Source: Motacilla alba alba (Eukaryota > Chordata > Aves > Passeriformes > Motacillidae). Taken from it: a stretch of DNA of 64,000 bases. A program made the position numbers and the translations under genes. How positions within the stretch are numbered: the first letter of the stretch is position 1; the number at the start of each line of letters is the position of its first letter. The stretch spans positions 4,565,331-4,629,330 of the forward strand of contig NW_024037374.1 of assembly GCF_015832195.1 (NCBI RefSeq), in the 5' to 3' direction. Of this stretch, positions 32,526 through 43,500 are shown piece by piece. The notes below the pieces were generated by a model. It was not told the origin of the DNA. It did no database searches and worked only from the letters and a program-made list of their open reading frames with translations.

Positions 32526-32811
32526 TGTGGTGGGAATAGAGTATAAGAAATGTGTAAAAAGCAGCTTTACCCCCAAAGAGTTGCAGCCAGGCCAATTATC
32601 CAAGATCAGAAACAGGCTTGACTCACAGCTGTAACCAATAAGGAAGAACAGTCCTATAAGACAGGGAGAACTGGGACCTAGAGTCGGTTGCTGTCTGGGC
32701 TTTGAAGAAGAAGAAGGAGCAGTGTTGAGAAGAACTACCCATGAGAAATCACCGAGCAGCTATGGGACTCTTGCAATAAGATAACAACACTTTTACATTG
32801 AGAGCACAACA

Positions 32812-32900
32812 CCTGGCCATGGCAGGAGGGTTGGAAGTAGAGGGTCTTTAAGGTCCCTTCCAACCCACACCATTCTTTGATTCTATGATTCCATCAGAGG
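32812..32900 (+). mobile_element. CR1 LINE 3' end, right part
   Basis: Continuation of the CR1 at 30905, with CCATGGCAGGAGGGTTGG, AAGGTCCCTTCCAACCCA and the terminal ATTCT(T/A)TGATTCTATGATTC repeats that mark CR1 3' ends. Confidence 0.93.
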
Positions 32901-33795
32901 TGTGTGATGTGGTAGTTAAGAGTGTCTTGGGCAGAGGAACCACAAAATGACTGTTTTCCACTGTGGGGATAGAAAGGAGGGAGCAACAGAACTGCCCCCT
33001 TGGACTGCTGGAGGGCACATTTTGTCCTATTTAGGAGATCCATTGACAGAGTCCCTTGGAAGACAGTCCTGAAGGGAAAAGGAATCTAGGAAAGGTGGAG
33101 ATTCTTTAAAAAGGAAATTTTAAAGCTCCAGGAGCTGTGCCCATTTGCCATAAGACAAGCCAGTGTGGGAAAATGATTGGCCTGGTTAAAGAGAGAACTT
33201 AGCCAGGATCTCAGGGCAAAAAAGAGCATGTGTCACCTCTGGAAGGAGAGGCAGAAAACTTAGGGGATTACTTATAGGATGTTGTGAGGTGAAGCAGCAA
33301 GAAAATTAGAAGGGCCAAAGCCAAACTGGAACTTAATTTCACCAGTGTGATTAAAGTTAAGAAGAAAAGTTTCTATAAATCCCTTGGCAGCAAAAGGAGG
33401 GCTCAGAAAAGTCTCCATCCTTTGCTGGGTGCAGAGGGCAGTGCCGTGTCAGGGAGAAGGAAAAGGCTCAGTCTTTAATACCAAACCCAGTTGTCCTGAG
33501 GATGCTCAGCTCCCAGGGCTGGAAGTGGTGACAAGGAGCTGAGTGAAGCCCCTGAATTAATTCATTGACTGGAGGAAACAGTCAGTGACCTGCTCTGCCA
33601 CTGAGCCACATACACAAATCCCTAGGCACAAATGAGATGCACCTGAGGGAGGTGGAGAAAGTCTTGGCCAGCTCTATTTCACTCATTTCTCAGCAGCTCT
33701 AGTAAACTGAAAGAGTCCCTGTTGACTTGAAATCAGCAAATGTGATGCCCTTCTATGAGGATTGGAAGGAGGATTCAGGGAGCTCCAGGCCTGTC

Positions 33796-34410
33796 TGAGA
33801 CATAGGGTTAAGAATTAGAGGGGTATTGATTAGAAATGGATATTTAGATGATATATATTGCTTAATATTTGTTGCATTTTACTGTGCTAACTGCCTGTAA
33901 AGGGAAGACAGGGAGTACATGTGAGAGCAATATGAAAGAAAGCAAGGATGTGTGATAAGGGAAGGATGATGTTCATCAAAACAGGGCAAAGTTACAAGAC
34001 TACCAAAACAAAAAGGCTCCTCTGACCCCCGAACCATATCAAACCAATCCCATGGTCTGGAATGTAACCAAAGGATCAGTAGGCATGCACAAGAAGACAG
34101 GGTGAGAAGGTCAGATCTGATGACCCCCAAGGACCCCCAAGACAACCATCAGAGACAACTACACAGGCGCAAGGGACTGATAATTAGCATACAAAGCAGG
34201 ACAGGGTGGAGCCAGGAAATGAATATACATAAATGTATTGCAAAACCTAATGTATATATAACATTTTAGAGCATAAAAAAGAACGTTGAGAGCTAGTAGA
34301 TGCGCATGCCTTTGTGGAAGTATCCTGCATGTGCCCAGCCAAAAAAAAAATACCTAACTACTTTATAACTTTCTTTGTCTTCTAGAGTTTTAGAGGCTTT
34401 CCGTGTATCA
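33796..34410 (+). mobile_element. Solo LTR with 4-bp TSD (ERV1-like)
   Basis: 615 bp starting TGAGACATAGGG and ending CCGTGTATCA, with TGTC on both sides (33792-33795 and 34411-34414). The CR1 text is continuous when it is removed. A 4-bp duplication is characteristic of gamma/ERV1-type integrases, a different class from the neighbouring LTRs. Orientation is inferred from the TATATATAAC stretch near 34250. Confidence 0.8.
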
Positions 34411-34729
34411 TGTCAGCCTCACCTCTGTAGGGGAAGGCCATGGAGCAGATCATCCTGAGTGCTATCCTACAGCATGTGCAGGACAACCAGGGGATCAGGC
34501 CCCGGTAGTGCACGTTTGGGAAAGGCAGGTCCTTCTGTGACAGAATGACCCACTCAGTAGATAAGGGAAGGGCAGTGGATGTATATTTATAGACATCAGT
34601 AAAGCCTTTGACCCTGGAGAAGCTGGCTGCTCATAGATTGGACAGGGGAACTGTTTGCTGGATGAAAAACTGGCTGATGCCCAAGCCCAGAGAGTGGTGG
34701 GGAATGGAACTAAATCCAGCTGGGGCCAG

Positions 34730-35379
34730 TGTAGCAGGATATGTTCCCTGCCACAAGAGCTTGGTAATTGGTGAAATAAATCACTAAAGACCGCTTGTTT
34801 TGTGGTTATTTGGGTGCCATGGAAGTGACACTTCTATCTGACAATAAACATCTGGCTGTGGAAGCAAGACTGTGCAAAGGTAAGCTGGAATTTCTGACAG
34901 ACACTTTACTTCACAACCTATTAAAGCTACACCAAACGTTCACAAAGTAGAAGTCTTCTGCACATTTCCTGGAAATGTGTGGGGCTTTTCCCCCAAAGAT
35001 GGGATGCTGGTTTTGTGGTTACTCTCTTGAGGGTTGAGTGAAAGGACTCTGTGCACACTCTTGCCAGTTTGGTGATAAGTTACATTGACTCCTAATCTAT
35101 ACTATTTCTTTCCTAGCTTTGATATAGGTACCTTAATGTTGTGCACTGTTTTATGTAATCTACTAGTATTTTTGTTTTATACTGTGTAGTAAGTAACTCT
35201 GTTCAAGACTTTTTCTCTATTATCTCCTGTCTATTCAATAAATATCTCATTTTCTATATACCTGATCTGCCACTCTTGCGAACCACAGTGGTTTAGGTGC
35301 AGGCCACCTAATTCAAGCTGTACCCAAGAATCTTACCCTAAGACAGGGCTTGTCTGAAGCTCCCACCCTAACCATAACA
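34730..35379 (+). mobile_element. LTR in CR1, borders approximate
   Basis: Starts TGTAGCAGGATATG and ends ACCATAACA, between CR1 pieces. AATAAA occurs near 34842 and at about 35236. The CR1 flanks are not perfectly continuous and I found no clean duplication. Confidence 0.65.
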
Positions 35380-35567
35380 CCCAATTACTTGCGGGTGACC
35401 CCAGGAGTCAGTGGTAGGTCGAGTCCTGTTCAACATCTTTACTGGTGATCTGGATGAGGGGATCAAGTGGAAGTCAAACTAAGTTCACAAACGACATCAA
35501 ATTGTGTGGGAGTGTGGATCTGCTGGAGGGCAGAAAGGCTCTGCAGAGGGATCAGGACAGGCTGGAT

Positions 35568-36209
35568 TGTTGTAGTGTGATGTCATAGCCTGCCTAGGTT
35601 ATCCTGGTCCTTCCCCAGGTGCCAATCACCTCACCTTTCCTCCAACCCTGACCCCTGCTGAGTGCTGTCTGTCAGTCCTGGCATTCCAGAAGGGCGTTGA
35701 GTGATTGGCAGAGTTCAAAAGATGCTTTCCACCCCTGGGGGCCGTTGGCCCATCCAGGTGTCCCTTTCACCTGAGACCTGCCCACCCTGTACCTGGTTGA
35801 TGGGTTTCCTCTCCGTCCCCTCCCCCCCTCCCCCAGGTAAAAGAGCAAGCAGATCACACAGTGATGGTCTGTTGGAGCTGTTGCCAGATTCACGGGGCCA
35901 CATGGTCCAGAATAATATCCCTGGATCAAAACCCTCTATCAGAACTGACTCCTTCCTTCACCATTGCCTTAAAGCCTCTCCGTCAGTGAGAACCTGAGGA
36001 GCAGACACTCTGCCAGAGGAAAGCTCCATCTGGCTGCTTACCAGAGGCTCTTGCATGCCTGGACTTATCCTCTCCTACCCTGCCGCAACATCCAGCTAGC
36101 CAATAGTGTCTCTCAGGTAAAACACCTCAGTTGCCGCTGTTGGTTCAGACGCAGGGCCAGGCAAGTCGAGGCACGTCCTAATCAGTAATATTGGGAATAA
36201 ATCCTAAAA
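35568..36209 (+). mobile_element. Solo LTR, ERVK-like family B, with 6-bp TSD
   Basis: 642 bp starting TGTTGTAGTGTGATG, flanked by a perfect 6-bp duplication CTGGAT (35562-35567 and 36210-36215). It is the plus-strand counterpart of 8079-8713. Confidence 0.88.
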
Positions 36210-36215
36210 CTGGAT

Positions 36216-36465
36216 CAAGAGGCTGAACCTGTCTTGTCCCCCATTGGGATGCCTGTTGCTGCCCCAGCTGCCAGCACCAGAGGGACTCGGCCCATGGAAA
36301 GGGACCTGGAGCAGTTCCTGAGGGCCTCACACCCCCCCAACCCATCTTCCCCAGAAGCTTTTTCACCAGGTTTTCTTTTGCTGTCTCTTCCTGAAACGTG
36401 AGTGATGGAGCAGCCCGGGGAGCACCTGGGGTCAGCCAAGGTCGCCCATCCCAAACCTCCCCCAC
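36216..36465. other. Between repeats, no gene
   Basis: CR1-like only in its first few bases, then unassigned DNA. Confidence 0.3.
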
Positions 36466-36775
36466 TTTTAGAATCCCAGGCTGGTTTGGCTTGGAAGGGA
36501 CTTCAAAGGTCATCCCAGTCCACCCCCTGCCATGGGCAGGGGCATCTTCCACTATCCCAGGTTGCTCCAAGCCCTGTCCAACCCAGCCTTGGACACTTCC
36601 AGGACTGGAGCAGCTGCAGCTTCTCTGGGCAACCTGTGCCACGGCCTCACCACCCTCACAGGGAGGAATTTCTTCCCAATATCCCATCTAACCCTGCCCT
36701 CTGGCAGGTGAAAACCCTCACCCTCCATCCTGTCCCCTGACAAAGACCCTCCCCAGCTCTCCTGGAGGCCCCTTT
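36466..36775 (-). mobile_element. CR1 LINE 3' fragment
   Basis: The plus strand reads AATCCCAGGCTGGTTTGGCT, GGAAGGGACTTCAAAGGTCA, CCCTGCCATGGGCAGGG, TCCAACCCAGCCTTGGACAC and CTCTGGGCAACCTG, the reverse complement of a CR1 3' end. About 310 bp. Confidence 0.95.
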
Positions 36776-37342
36776 CTATATTCTATTTTATATCTCTATT
36801 AGATTTATACCTACATACATATCAGCCCAAAAAGCGGCTCAGGCAGTCCATGACTATTTGTGGCCACCCGGGGCAGCCCCTTTTGGTGGGTGCGGGGGAG
36901 TGGGCAGATCTGTGGGTTATTTTAGAGAGCCTCAGGAGGTTTGGGAGGCTCCTGAGGGTCTATAGGGTGTTCAGGGAGGGAGAGCTGTGGAGCATTTTGA
37001 GGGGACTCTAAGGGTATTTGGGATCTACCGGGGAGTCTGTAGGGGATGGAGGGGGTCTCTGGGGTTTTGGGGGGGCTGCAGGAGTGTATACTCCAGGTCC
37101 CCAAAGTCCTCTCAACCTCTTCTTCATCTGACAGGATTCATCTCCACCTGTCAGGGAAGTTCACCACACAGACCCTGTTCCCGATTCCCATGACATTTTT
37201 GATGTGCTCACCATGCAGGAATGTTTTTCCTGCAACTTCCCTGGCTCCAAGAGGGACCACGGGAGTGGCACGAAAAAATGGGGGTCTTGTCCATCCCCCA
37301 TATGGGCAATTGCAGTTTTGATTCAAATTTTCATTAAAGGAT
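36776..37342. other. No gene recognised
   Basis: Mixed DNA with GGGGTTTGGGAGG-like short repeats. No coding block with splice borders. Confidence 0.35.
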
Positions 37343-37961
37343 TGTGAAAAATGCGTATTTTATGATTGGCTTTTCGCAAAAATTAAAAGGAATATTATAT
37401 GTGTTATGTTAGAAAGTTATGCTGTATAATTTTCTTAAGTAGGGTGTTAAATGTAGCTTTAGGTTATATCATAATGTTAAAATAGAAACTATGTACCTAG
37501 GATATTTTTTAAAGAAAGGAATGAGCTACTCACACCAGACAGCAGCCACAGGACACCTAAATCTTTCAGAGCAAAAGAATTTATGGCTCCATTATCAGAA
37601 GAAACTAACTTCTTCCCGCCTCGCTCAGCCATGAAGATGCCGTTTAGGATCAAGAGGAAGAAGCTGACACAGAATCCGTTGTTTGAATGGAATTTATGCA
37701 TCATGTATGAGGTGTATGAATATGCAACAGTCCATTGTTTTTAAGGGTTAACCCTCTGTTAACGGGTGTCCTCTTTCGGGCTTATTTTGCCCAGAAAAAG
37801 GTACCCAGACCGTCCGCAGCTCTTTGTTCTTATTGTCTCCTATTGTCCTAACCTCAATTGTTCAAATTTTTATTACTCTAATTACATTACTATTTTAAAA
37901 ACCATTTTATTACGAATAAACTTTTAAAAATCTTAAAAACAAGTGACTGGCGTTTTCCACA
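37343..37961 (+). mobile_element. Solo LTR, third avian family
   Basis: 619 bp starting TGTGAAAAATGCGTATTTTATG and ending TGGCGTTTTCCACA, with AATAAA at 37914-37919. The terminal inverted repeat TGTG-AAAA / TTTT-CCACA is intact. No target-site duplication was found (AGGAT versus GGCTG). Confidence 0.8.
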
Positions 37962-38329
37962 GGCTGAACTGCTGCTGATACTGCGACAGGGTCAGGGCCT
38001 TTCTCTACATTGTGGTCATCACGCCAGTTCCCAGGAGACACTCGAGGGGCGCTTGGAGGCGAGCTGGGGGTGCTTGCGGGATCATTGAAAGGTCTGGAGG
38101 AGCACTTAGGGGCCGGGGCGGCAGCCGGAGAGCACCTGGGGGCCCGAGGGGACACACGGGGCATTTTGGGGGCAGGTAGGGGACGGGGGGGCGGGCGGAC
38201 ATAGGGAGCCCGAGGGGCACTTGAGGGTCAGGCGAGGGGAACCGGGAGGCACCTAGGGTTCAGGGAAGCACCTGGGGAGCAGCTGGGACGCTCCTCAGGG
38301 GACACTCCCGGCTCCGGCGGGACTGTCGG

Positions 38330-38560
38330 GGCCGCGGGGCATGATGGGAGCCGCAGTCCCGGCTCCCCCCGCGCGGCCCCGCGGGCTGTCGGGAGTTGTA
38401 GTGCAGGAAGTGAGCAAACTGCCGACCCAGCGGGCGGCGGGGGGTACGAGGGGTTTTTGGGGGTTCAGGGGGAGCTCCTGAGGCCCCCCATGACCCCCCC
38501 CTCCCCAGCGCCACGTCGGCCATGCGAAGCTGAAGAAGACAGGTGAGCCCCACTGCCGCG
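38330..38560 (+). promoter_or_regulatory. CpG-island promoter with ZNF143-type motif
   Basis: GGGCATGATGGGAGCCGCAG (38337-38356) and CGGGAGTTGTAGTGCAG (38390-38406) are two copies of the ACTACAATTCCC-type ZNF143/Staf element in CpG-rich DNA, usual for housekeeping promoters. A small exon-like block follows (38509-38546): CCCCAG|CGCCACGTCGG, encoding RHVGHAKLKKT, then AG|GTGAGC. The gene is not identified. Confidence 0.5.
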
Positions 38561-39430
38561 GGTTTGGGGGTTCCCGCCCCGATTTGCCCAATAAGCCCCA
38601 GGCGCCCCTATGGACTTCTTAGTCCCCACAGACCCCCCCAACGCTGTCCTGGGTCCCCCAAAACATCCCACTCACCACCGGACAGTTAAAGACCCCCCCA
38701 AAGCCCAAGGGTCCCCCCAAACCCCTTCCTGGATCCCCCAATATCTTTCACAAAATTTCCCCAACACTCCTAGAGTCTCCCCCAAAAATCCCATAGACCT
38801 CTACGCCCTAAAGACACCCAGTGCCCTCCCAACCACTCCCGATTTCCAGCGCTCCCGATAAACCCCCCAAATCCCTTCCTCAGCCTCGGAGCCCCTCCAA
38901 ACACCCAAAGACCCTCACGCACCCCCCGGAGACACCCGGCACCTCACCAACAGCCTCTTCTGAGCCCCCAGAACCCCCCAAAAGCTCCTGGGGACGTGTG
39001 GGGGGAGAGGGGATTTGGGGCAATCCCAAAGGTGGGGGAGGCAAAAGAGGGAGTTTTGGGGGTCTCCCCACCTCCCCGGTGCAGTTTTGGGGTCTCATTG
39101 CTTTATTGGCCCCACCGTGGGCTGGGGTGCTCAGGTGGGCATTCCAGGAGGGTCTCGATGGCCCTGGTGGGGGGAAGGCAGCGCAAACAGGGAGTTAGGG
39201 GGACCTGAGGGAGGCGCAGGGGCAGAGCCCTGAAATTTGGGGGCGGCGATGTCCTACCGAAGGCGTCCCCTTACGGCCCGGCGGTGGCATCGCAGCATCC
39301 AGAGGAGGGGGTCCCCAGGAGGGCCTGGGGGGGCGGCATGTCACGGGGGGTGGCAGTCCCACAAGTGTTCCCCCAGCCCCACAAGGGGCTTCCTGAGCCA
39401 GAAGTGCCTCCCCAACCACAAGTGCCCCCC
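38561..39430. other. Intron-like C-rich DNA
   Basis: Dense CCCCCAAA/CCCCAAAA text without splice-bounded coding blocks, probably intron of the gene starting at the CpG island. A short block at 39237-39310 has an ATG in CpG-rich context but no recognisable protein. Confidence 0.35.
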
Positions 39431-39790
39431 CAGCCCCTCAAGTGACCCCTGACCCACAACTGCCCCCCCGCCCCACGAGTGACCGCCCCCGGCCCACAAA
39501 TGACTGCCTTAGCCCACAGGGGCACCTCTAGCGCACCACTGACCCCCTGGCCCAAAAGGGCGCTTCCAGCCCCACCAGTGACCCCTCTGACGCACAAATG
39601 CCCCCCAGACCCACAAAGGCGGCTCATGACCCTCAACAGCCCCCAGCCTTCGAGCAACTCCCTGGCCGACAAGCGACCCCCATGACCCACTGGTGACCCT
39701 GAAGCGGCCCCCGTGACCCTCAAGTGACCCCCATGGCCCTCAAGTGACCCCATGACCCTCAAGTGACCCCCATGGCCCTCAAGGCCTCCT
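39430..39790. repeat. ~24-30-bp degenerate minisatellite
   Basis: Reiterated ACCCCCATGGCCCTCAAGTG and ACCCACAAGTGACC-type units, cleanest at 39716-39782. Confidence 0.8.
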
Positions 39791-39829
39791 CTGGTACCTC
39801 ACCCAGTGGCTGCTGCCATGGCGCCCGCT

Positions 39830-40400
39830 GTAGGGCATCACGTGCGCTGCTCCTGATTGGCTGGGGGGCCTCGCGGGCGTCACCTGACCTCAAGCCTGGC
39901 CCTCCGCGGCGCAGGGGCTCAGGAAGCGCCTCCCTTGCAGGCCACAGGGCATCCTGGGAGTCACATGACTTCCAATAGGGTGCACACCACAGAGCCCCGA
40001 GGCAGTCATGGGACCCCCAGAACGGCTCCTGCGGCAAAGGCTCGTGGGACTCTCGCTCCCCATGGGGTGGCGCCCCGTGGCGCAGAGGTGCACAGCAGCT
40101 GCTGCTGATTTGCCGCGGGGCATGGTGGGAGTCACCTGACTGTGAGTACCCTGCCCCCTGCAGGGTATCCAGAGAGCTGCTCCTCGTCGGCCAGAGGGTT
40201 CTGTGGCAGTCATGTGGCCTCCAGCAGGGCTCCTGCCACAAGGGTTCCGGGGAGACAGGCAGGGGTGAAGACAGCCCCTGGTGCGGGCAGAAGCGTCTCC
40301 CGATTGGCCGTTGTGCCTCAGGTGGGTCACGTGACTGCCAGGGCACCGCCCCCTGCAGGGCCCCGCGGGAATCACGTGATTTCCCCGGTGGCGCCCCCTG
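39830..40400. repeat. Degenerate repeat carrying E-box palindromes
   Basis: Loosely repeated blocks (CCCCTGCAGGG, CATCCTGGGAGTCAC, CTCCTGC) each with a CANNTG E-box: CACGTG at 39839, CACCTG at 39881, CACATG at 39962, CACCTG at 40133, CATGTG at 40211, and CACGTG at 40328 and 40373. Four sit in the palindromic context GTCAC(N)TGAC. Confidence 0.65.
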
Positions 40401-40439
40401 CAGGGAACCCCGCGGAGCAGCAGAGCCCAGCCGGGCCCT

Positions 40440-41289
40440 GCCCACCAGGGGCGTGTCCAGCGCCGGCTCCTCCCCTCGGCACCGCCTCAAGCGCCATTGG
40501 ACAAGGGGGTCCTCGAGGGTGGAGCTGCAGGGGGCGGAGCCAAGCAGAGGCTTCGCCCTCTCCGGCCCGCGGGGGCGGGGCCTGAGCAATGCCTGGCTGG
40601 GGGGGAGGAGAGGGTTGGGGAGGGCCGGGGACCCCCGAAATGCTGACCGTGCACTGACCCCGCAGGGCTGGTGGTCTCGGGAGGAGTTTGAGCGGCTGCG
40701 GGACGCACTTATGGGCAGAATGGGGGGTCCGGGACATCACCTGGGGTGGGGTAGCTGGGGGTCCCCGAGGCGCTCCTGGGGAACACTGGGGCAAGGGAGG
40801 GAATTGGCAGGCACTGAGGGGTCTAGTCAGCATTTGGGGGTCTGGGGAGCACTTGGAGCCCGGTAGAACACTGAGGGAACGGGGGAGCAGACCGGGGCCT
40901 CCAGGGGGCACCAGGGGATCCCGAGGGGCACTGGAGGACGGGCTGCTCTCCCACCTCCTTTGCACCAGACGCTCCGTTCGCTGCTCCAGGCTGAGCTTCT
41001 GCGGGAGGTATGCGGGAAGTGACGCGGGGCCCTTCCGAGCCCCCCAAATTCCCCTCCGGGATGCCCCAAATCCCCGCCTCGGTCCCCTCCGGACCCCTCA
41101 GGCCTCACCGGCTCCATCGCCCGCGCTCTCGTTCGGTTTCGCCCCAGCGCTCCGAGCTCGGGCGCTGATTGGTTCAGGGCGCGGACGGGCGGGCGCTGCG
41201 GCCAATGGGAGGCGGGGGCGGGGAAAGGCGGGAAGCGGCGGCGCCGAGCGCGGCGGGGGAGGGGGGGGGGGTCCGTGTGAGGGCCCTGG
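40440..41289 (+). promoter_or_regulatory. CpG island with CCAAT and GC boxes; possible exons
   Basis: Inverted CCAAT boxes (GATTGG near 41166, CCAATGGG near 41201) and GGGGCGGGG at 41215-41224 form a promoter-like cluster. Two exon-like plus-strand blocks lie nearby: after CCCCGCAG at 40658-40665, encoding GWWSREEFERLRDALMG, and after TTTGCACCAG to GGAG|GTATGC at about 40970-41008, encoding TLRSLLQAELLRE. They may be exons of a gene I cannot identify. Confidence 0.35.
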
Positions 41290-41290
41290 G

Positions 41291-41935
41291 GGTGCGCGGA
41301 GGGGCTGGGGGGCTCTGGAGGCGCTGAGGGAGGCCCTGGAGTATAAATGGGGGTCCCTGGAGGGGTTTGGGGGCTCTGGAGGCGCTGAGGGAGGCCCTGG
41401 AGTATAAATGGGGGTCCCTGGAGGGGTTGGGGGGCTCTGGAGGCGCTGAAGGAGGCCCTGGAGTATAAATGGGGGTCCCTGGAGGGGTTTGGGGGCTCTG
41501 GAGGCGCTGAGGGAGGCCCTGGAGTATAAATGGGGGTCCCTGGAGGGGTTTGGGGGCTCTGGAGGCGCTGAGGGAGGCCCTGGAGTATAAATGGGGGTCC
41601 CTGGAGGGGTTGGGGGGCTCTGGAGGCGCTGAGGGAGGCCCTGGAGTATAAATGGGGATCCCTGGAGGGGTTGGAGGGCTCTTGAGTATAAATGGGGAGG
41701 CCCTGGAGTATAAATGGGGGTCCCTGGAGGGGTTGGGGGGCTCTGGAGGCGCTGAGGGAGGCCCTGGAGTATAAATGGGGGTCCCTGGAGGGGTTGGGGG
41801 CTCTGGAGGCGCTGAGGGAGGCCCTGGAGTATAAATGGGGGTCCCTGGAGGGGCTGGGGGGCTCTGGAGGCGCTGAGGGAGGCCCTGGAGTATAAATGGG
41901 GGTCCCTGGAGGGGTTGGGGGGCTCTGGAGGCACT
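41291..41935. repeat. 61-bp minisatellite with TATAAAT in each unit
   Basis: About ten full 61-bp units plus one short unit. TATAAAT occurs at 41342, 41403, 41464, 41525, 41586, 41647, 41687, 41709, 41770, 41830 and 41891. Units are nearly identical (one TT/TG switch, a few single-base changes), so the array is young or homogenised. 61 is not a multiple of three, so frames rotate, and the long minus-strand open frame across it is not a gene. Confidence 0.95.
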
Positions 41936-43500
41936 GAGAAGTGCCCAAGGGTTTCTGGGGTTCACTGGGGTGGTTTTGAGTGTCCCAGAGAGGTTGTTTG
42001 GGATCCCTGGGCAAAGGTATGGGGTGGAGGGAGGCTGGTGTGGTTCTGGGTGTCCTAGAAGGGACTTGGCGGTCCAGGAGGGTCGAGGGGGTCCCCATGT
42101 GGTTTGGAAGGCCCTCGAGGTGGTTAAAGTGGCAGAGAATTGGGATCCCGCTGACAGAGACCCCCAATTTCCCACATGGACGCCCCCCCAAGTCTCCCCT
42201 AAGAACTCCAAACCCTCCCGGATCCCAACAGGACCCTCTCAGCTCCCCTTCGATCCATAAGCCCTTCCAAAGGGATGATACCGAAATTGGCTGGCAAATA
42301 AACTTTCTAACACAATTTGAAGCATTAGAAAGCAGGCGTTCTTCACCTGCGCAGGACACGCTGAAGGATTTTTCCTTTAATCTGATGTGTGCGGTGAAAC
42401 TTTACCACAGGGTACGGTCCTGGAGGGACCACAAACGGGTCTCTGGTGGTCATATTCACCAAATGCTTCCATATTACAGGTGACCTTTCCTTGAGGGTTT
42501 TCCTTGAGCACGTCAAGTGATGTAACTTGACAAAACCCCCACTATATTCCTCATTACCTATTTGTCCACTGGCTCCAGCTCTGCTTGTGATCCTCTGTGC
42601 ATACCTTCACGTGCTTTCAGCCTTTTTGCCAGTTAGTCTTTAAGCTCCATCCAGCACCTTCAGGGCAACTGAAAATTTCTCCGTGTCATCTATCAGCAGC
42701 CCCAAAACCCTTCCAGGGGCCCCCATTGCCCTCCAAGGGACCCCCATCTCCCTGTAGGGACCTTGTGGTTTGTGAGGTTCAGAGGGCTGAGGTGATGACC
42801 GGGTAGTTTTGGGGGATCCCCATGTAGTTTTGGGGGTCCCTGGATGGCTTTGGGGATGGGGTCTCTGGACAGTTTTGAGGATCTCTGTGGGGTTCAAGGT
42901 TTCTCCATTTTTATGTCTTCATTTTAAGGCAAAAGCGCTTGAATTCCCTGTTTGCCATCATCTCTCCTGGGTCCAGCTGGTTTTCTTCAGCTTATTCAGT
43001 CATTTGGGCCAGAATTTGCCATTCCCTGCAATTCCCTGCTGTGACTCTGGTCATTAATTTTGGGTAAAAAACATCTGGATTTGTTCTGTCCTATCCCCGG
43101 TGTCATGGGGCCAGAGGCTGCCTTGGGGACAGCGATTCTGGGAGTTCAGGGAATTTGGGATGATTGCTGTGGGTCCCACACCTGTCACGACATCCCTGTC
43201 ACTCCCATCTGTCAAGATGTCCTGTGGGTTCCCCTCCCCTCATTTCCCATCCCTGACAGGATCCAGCTGCCAGCTCCCAAATTCTCTGGCACTGTGGGTC
43301 ATGACCTCTCCTCCTGGCCCCATCCTGAAATTCTTCTGAATCTGCCCAAATCTGCAGGGTTTGGCTGTGGCTTGGGTATTTTTTATTTGGGCATAAAAGG
43401 AGTGACTTTGGGACAAACAGTCTGTGTCTGTAGGGGCCCAGGAATTCAAGAGCCGAGGGGCCAGTGAGTGGGGAAGAGTGGGGAGGCTTCACTCCCTGTT
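41936..43500. other. Non-coding DNA, nothing clear
   Basis: GGGGTCCCTGG-type text up to about 42250, then mixed DNA with AATAAA near 42296 and possible LTR-like fragments. No supported gene. Confidence 0.35.

Larger units (their letters stand above)
31090..32811 (+). mobile_element. Complete 1.7-kb non-autonomous LTR element (TRIM-like) with 7SL-like insert
   Basis: Two near-identical LTRs (31090-31369 and 32526-32811) begin TGTGGTGGGAATAG and end CACAACA. A perfect 6-bp duplication CCTGGC lies on both sides (31084-31089 and 32812-32817), and the CR1 text reads continuously once the element is removed. A primer-binding site follows the left LTR and a polypurine tract precedes the right one. 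The internal 1156 bp carries no gag, pro or pol and no frame above about 106 codons. It does carry a 68-bp 7SL-RNA-like segment and a roughly 290-bp internal tandem duplication. It therefore needs enzymes from another element. The tRNA-Trp-type primer site and 6-bp duplication point to an alpharetrovirus/ERVK-like helper. Confidence 0.93.
32950..36225 (+). pseudogene. Decayed CR1 LINE (ORF2 region) split by three LTRs
   Basis: CR1 ORF2 text runs on the plus strand in pieces: about 33180-33795, 34411-34729, about 35390-35567 and a stub after 36210. Recognisable parts are AGGGAGCTCCAGGCCTGTC/AGCCTCACCTCTGT across the first insertion, GTGCAGGACAACCAGGGGAT, FIDISKAFD in RT (about 34590), and AACATCTTTACTGGTGATCT. 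Frames are broken throughout. The insertions show it is older than the three LTRs inside it. Confidence 0.8.

Noticed and set aside
40827..42359. 510-codon open frame on the minus strand with repeated PLQGPPFILQGLP-type text
   Set aside because: It is a product of the 61-bp minisatellite. The period rotates all three frames and none contains a stop, so all three are open; no domain or splice structure supports a protein.
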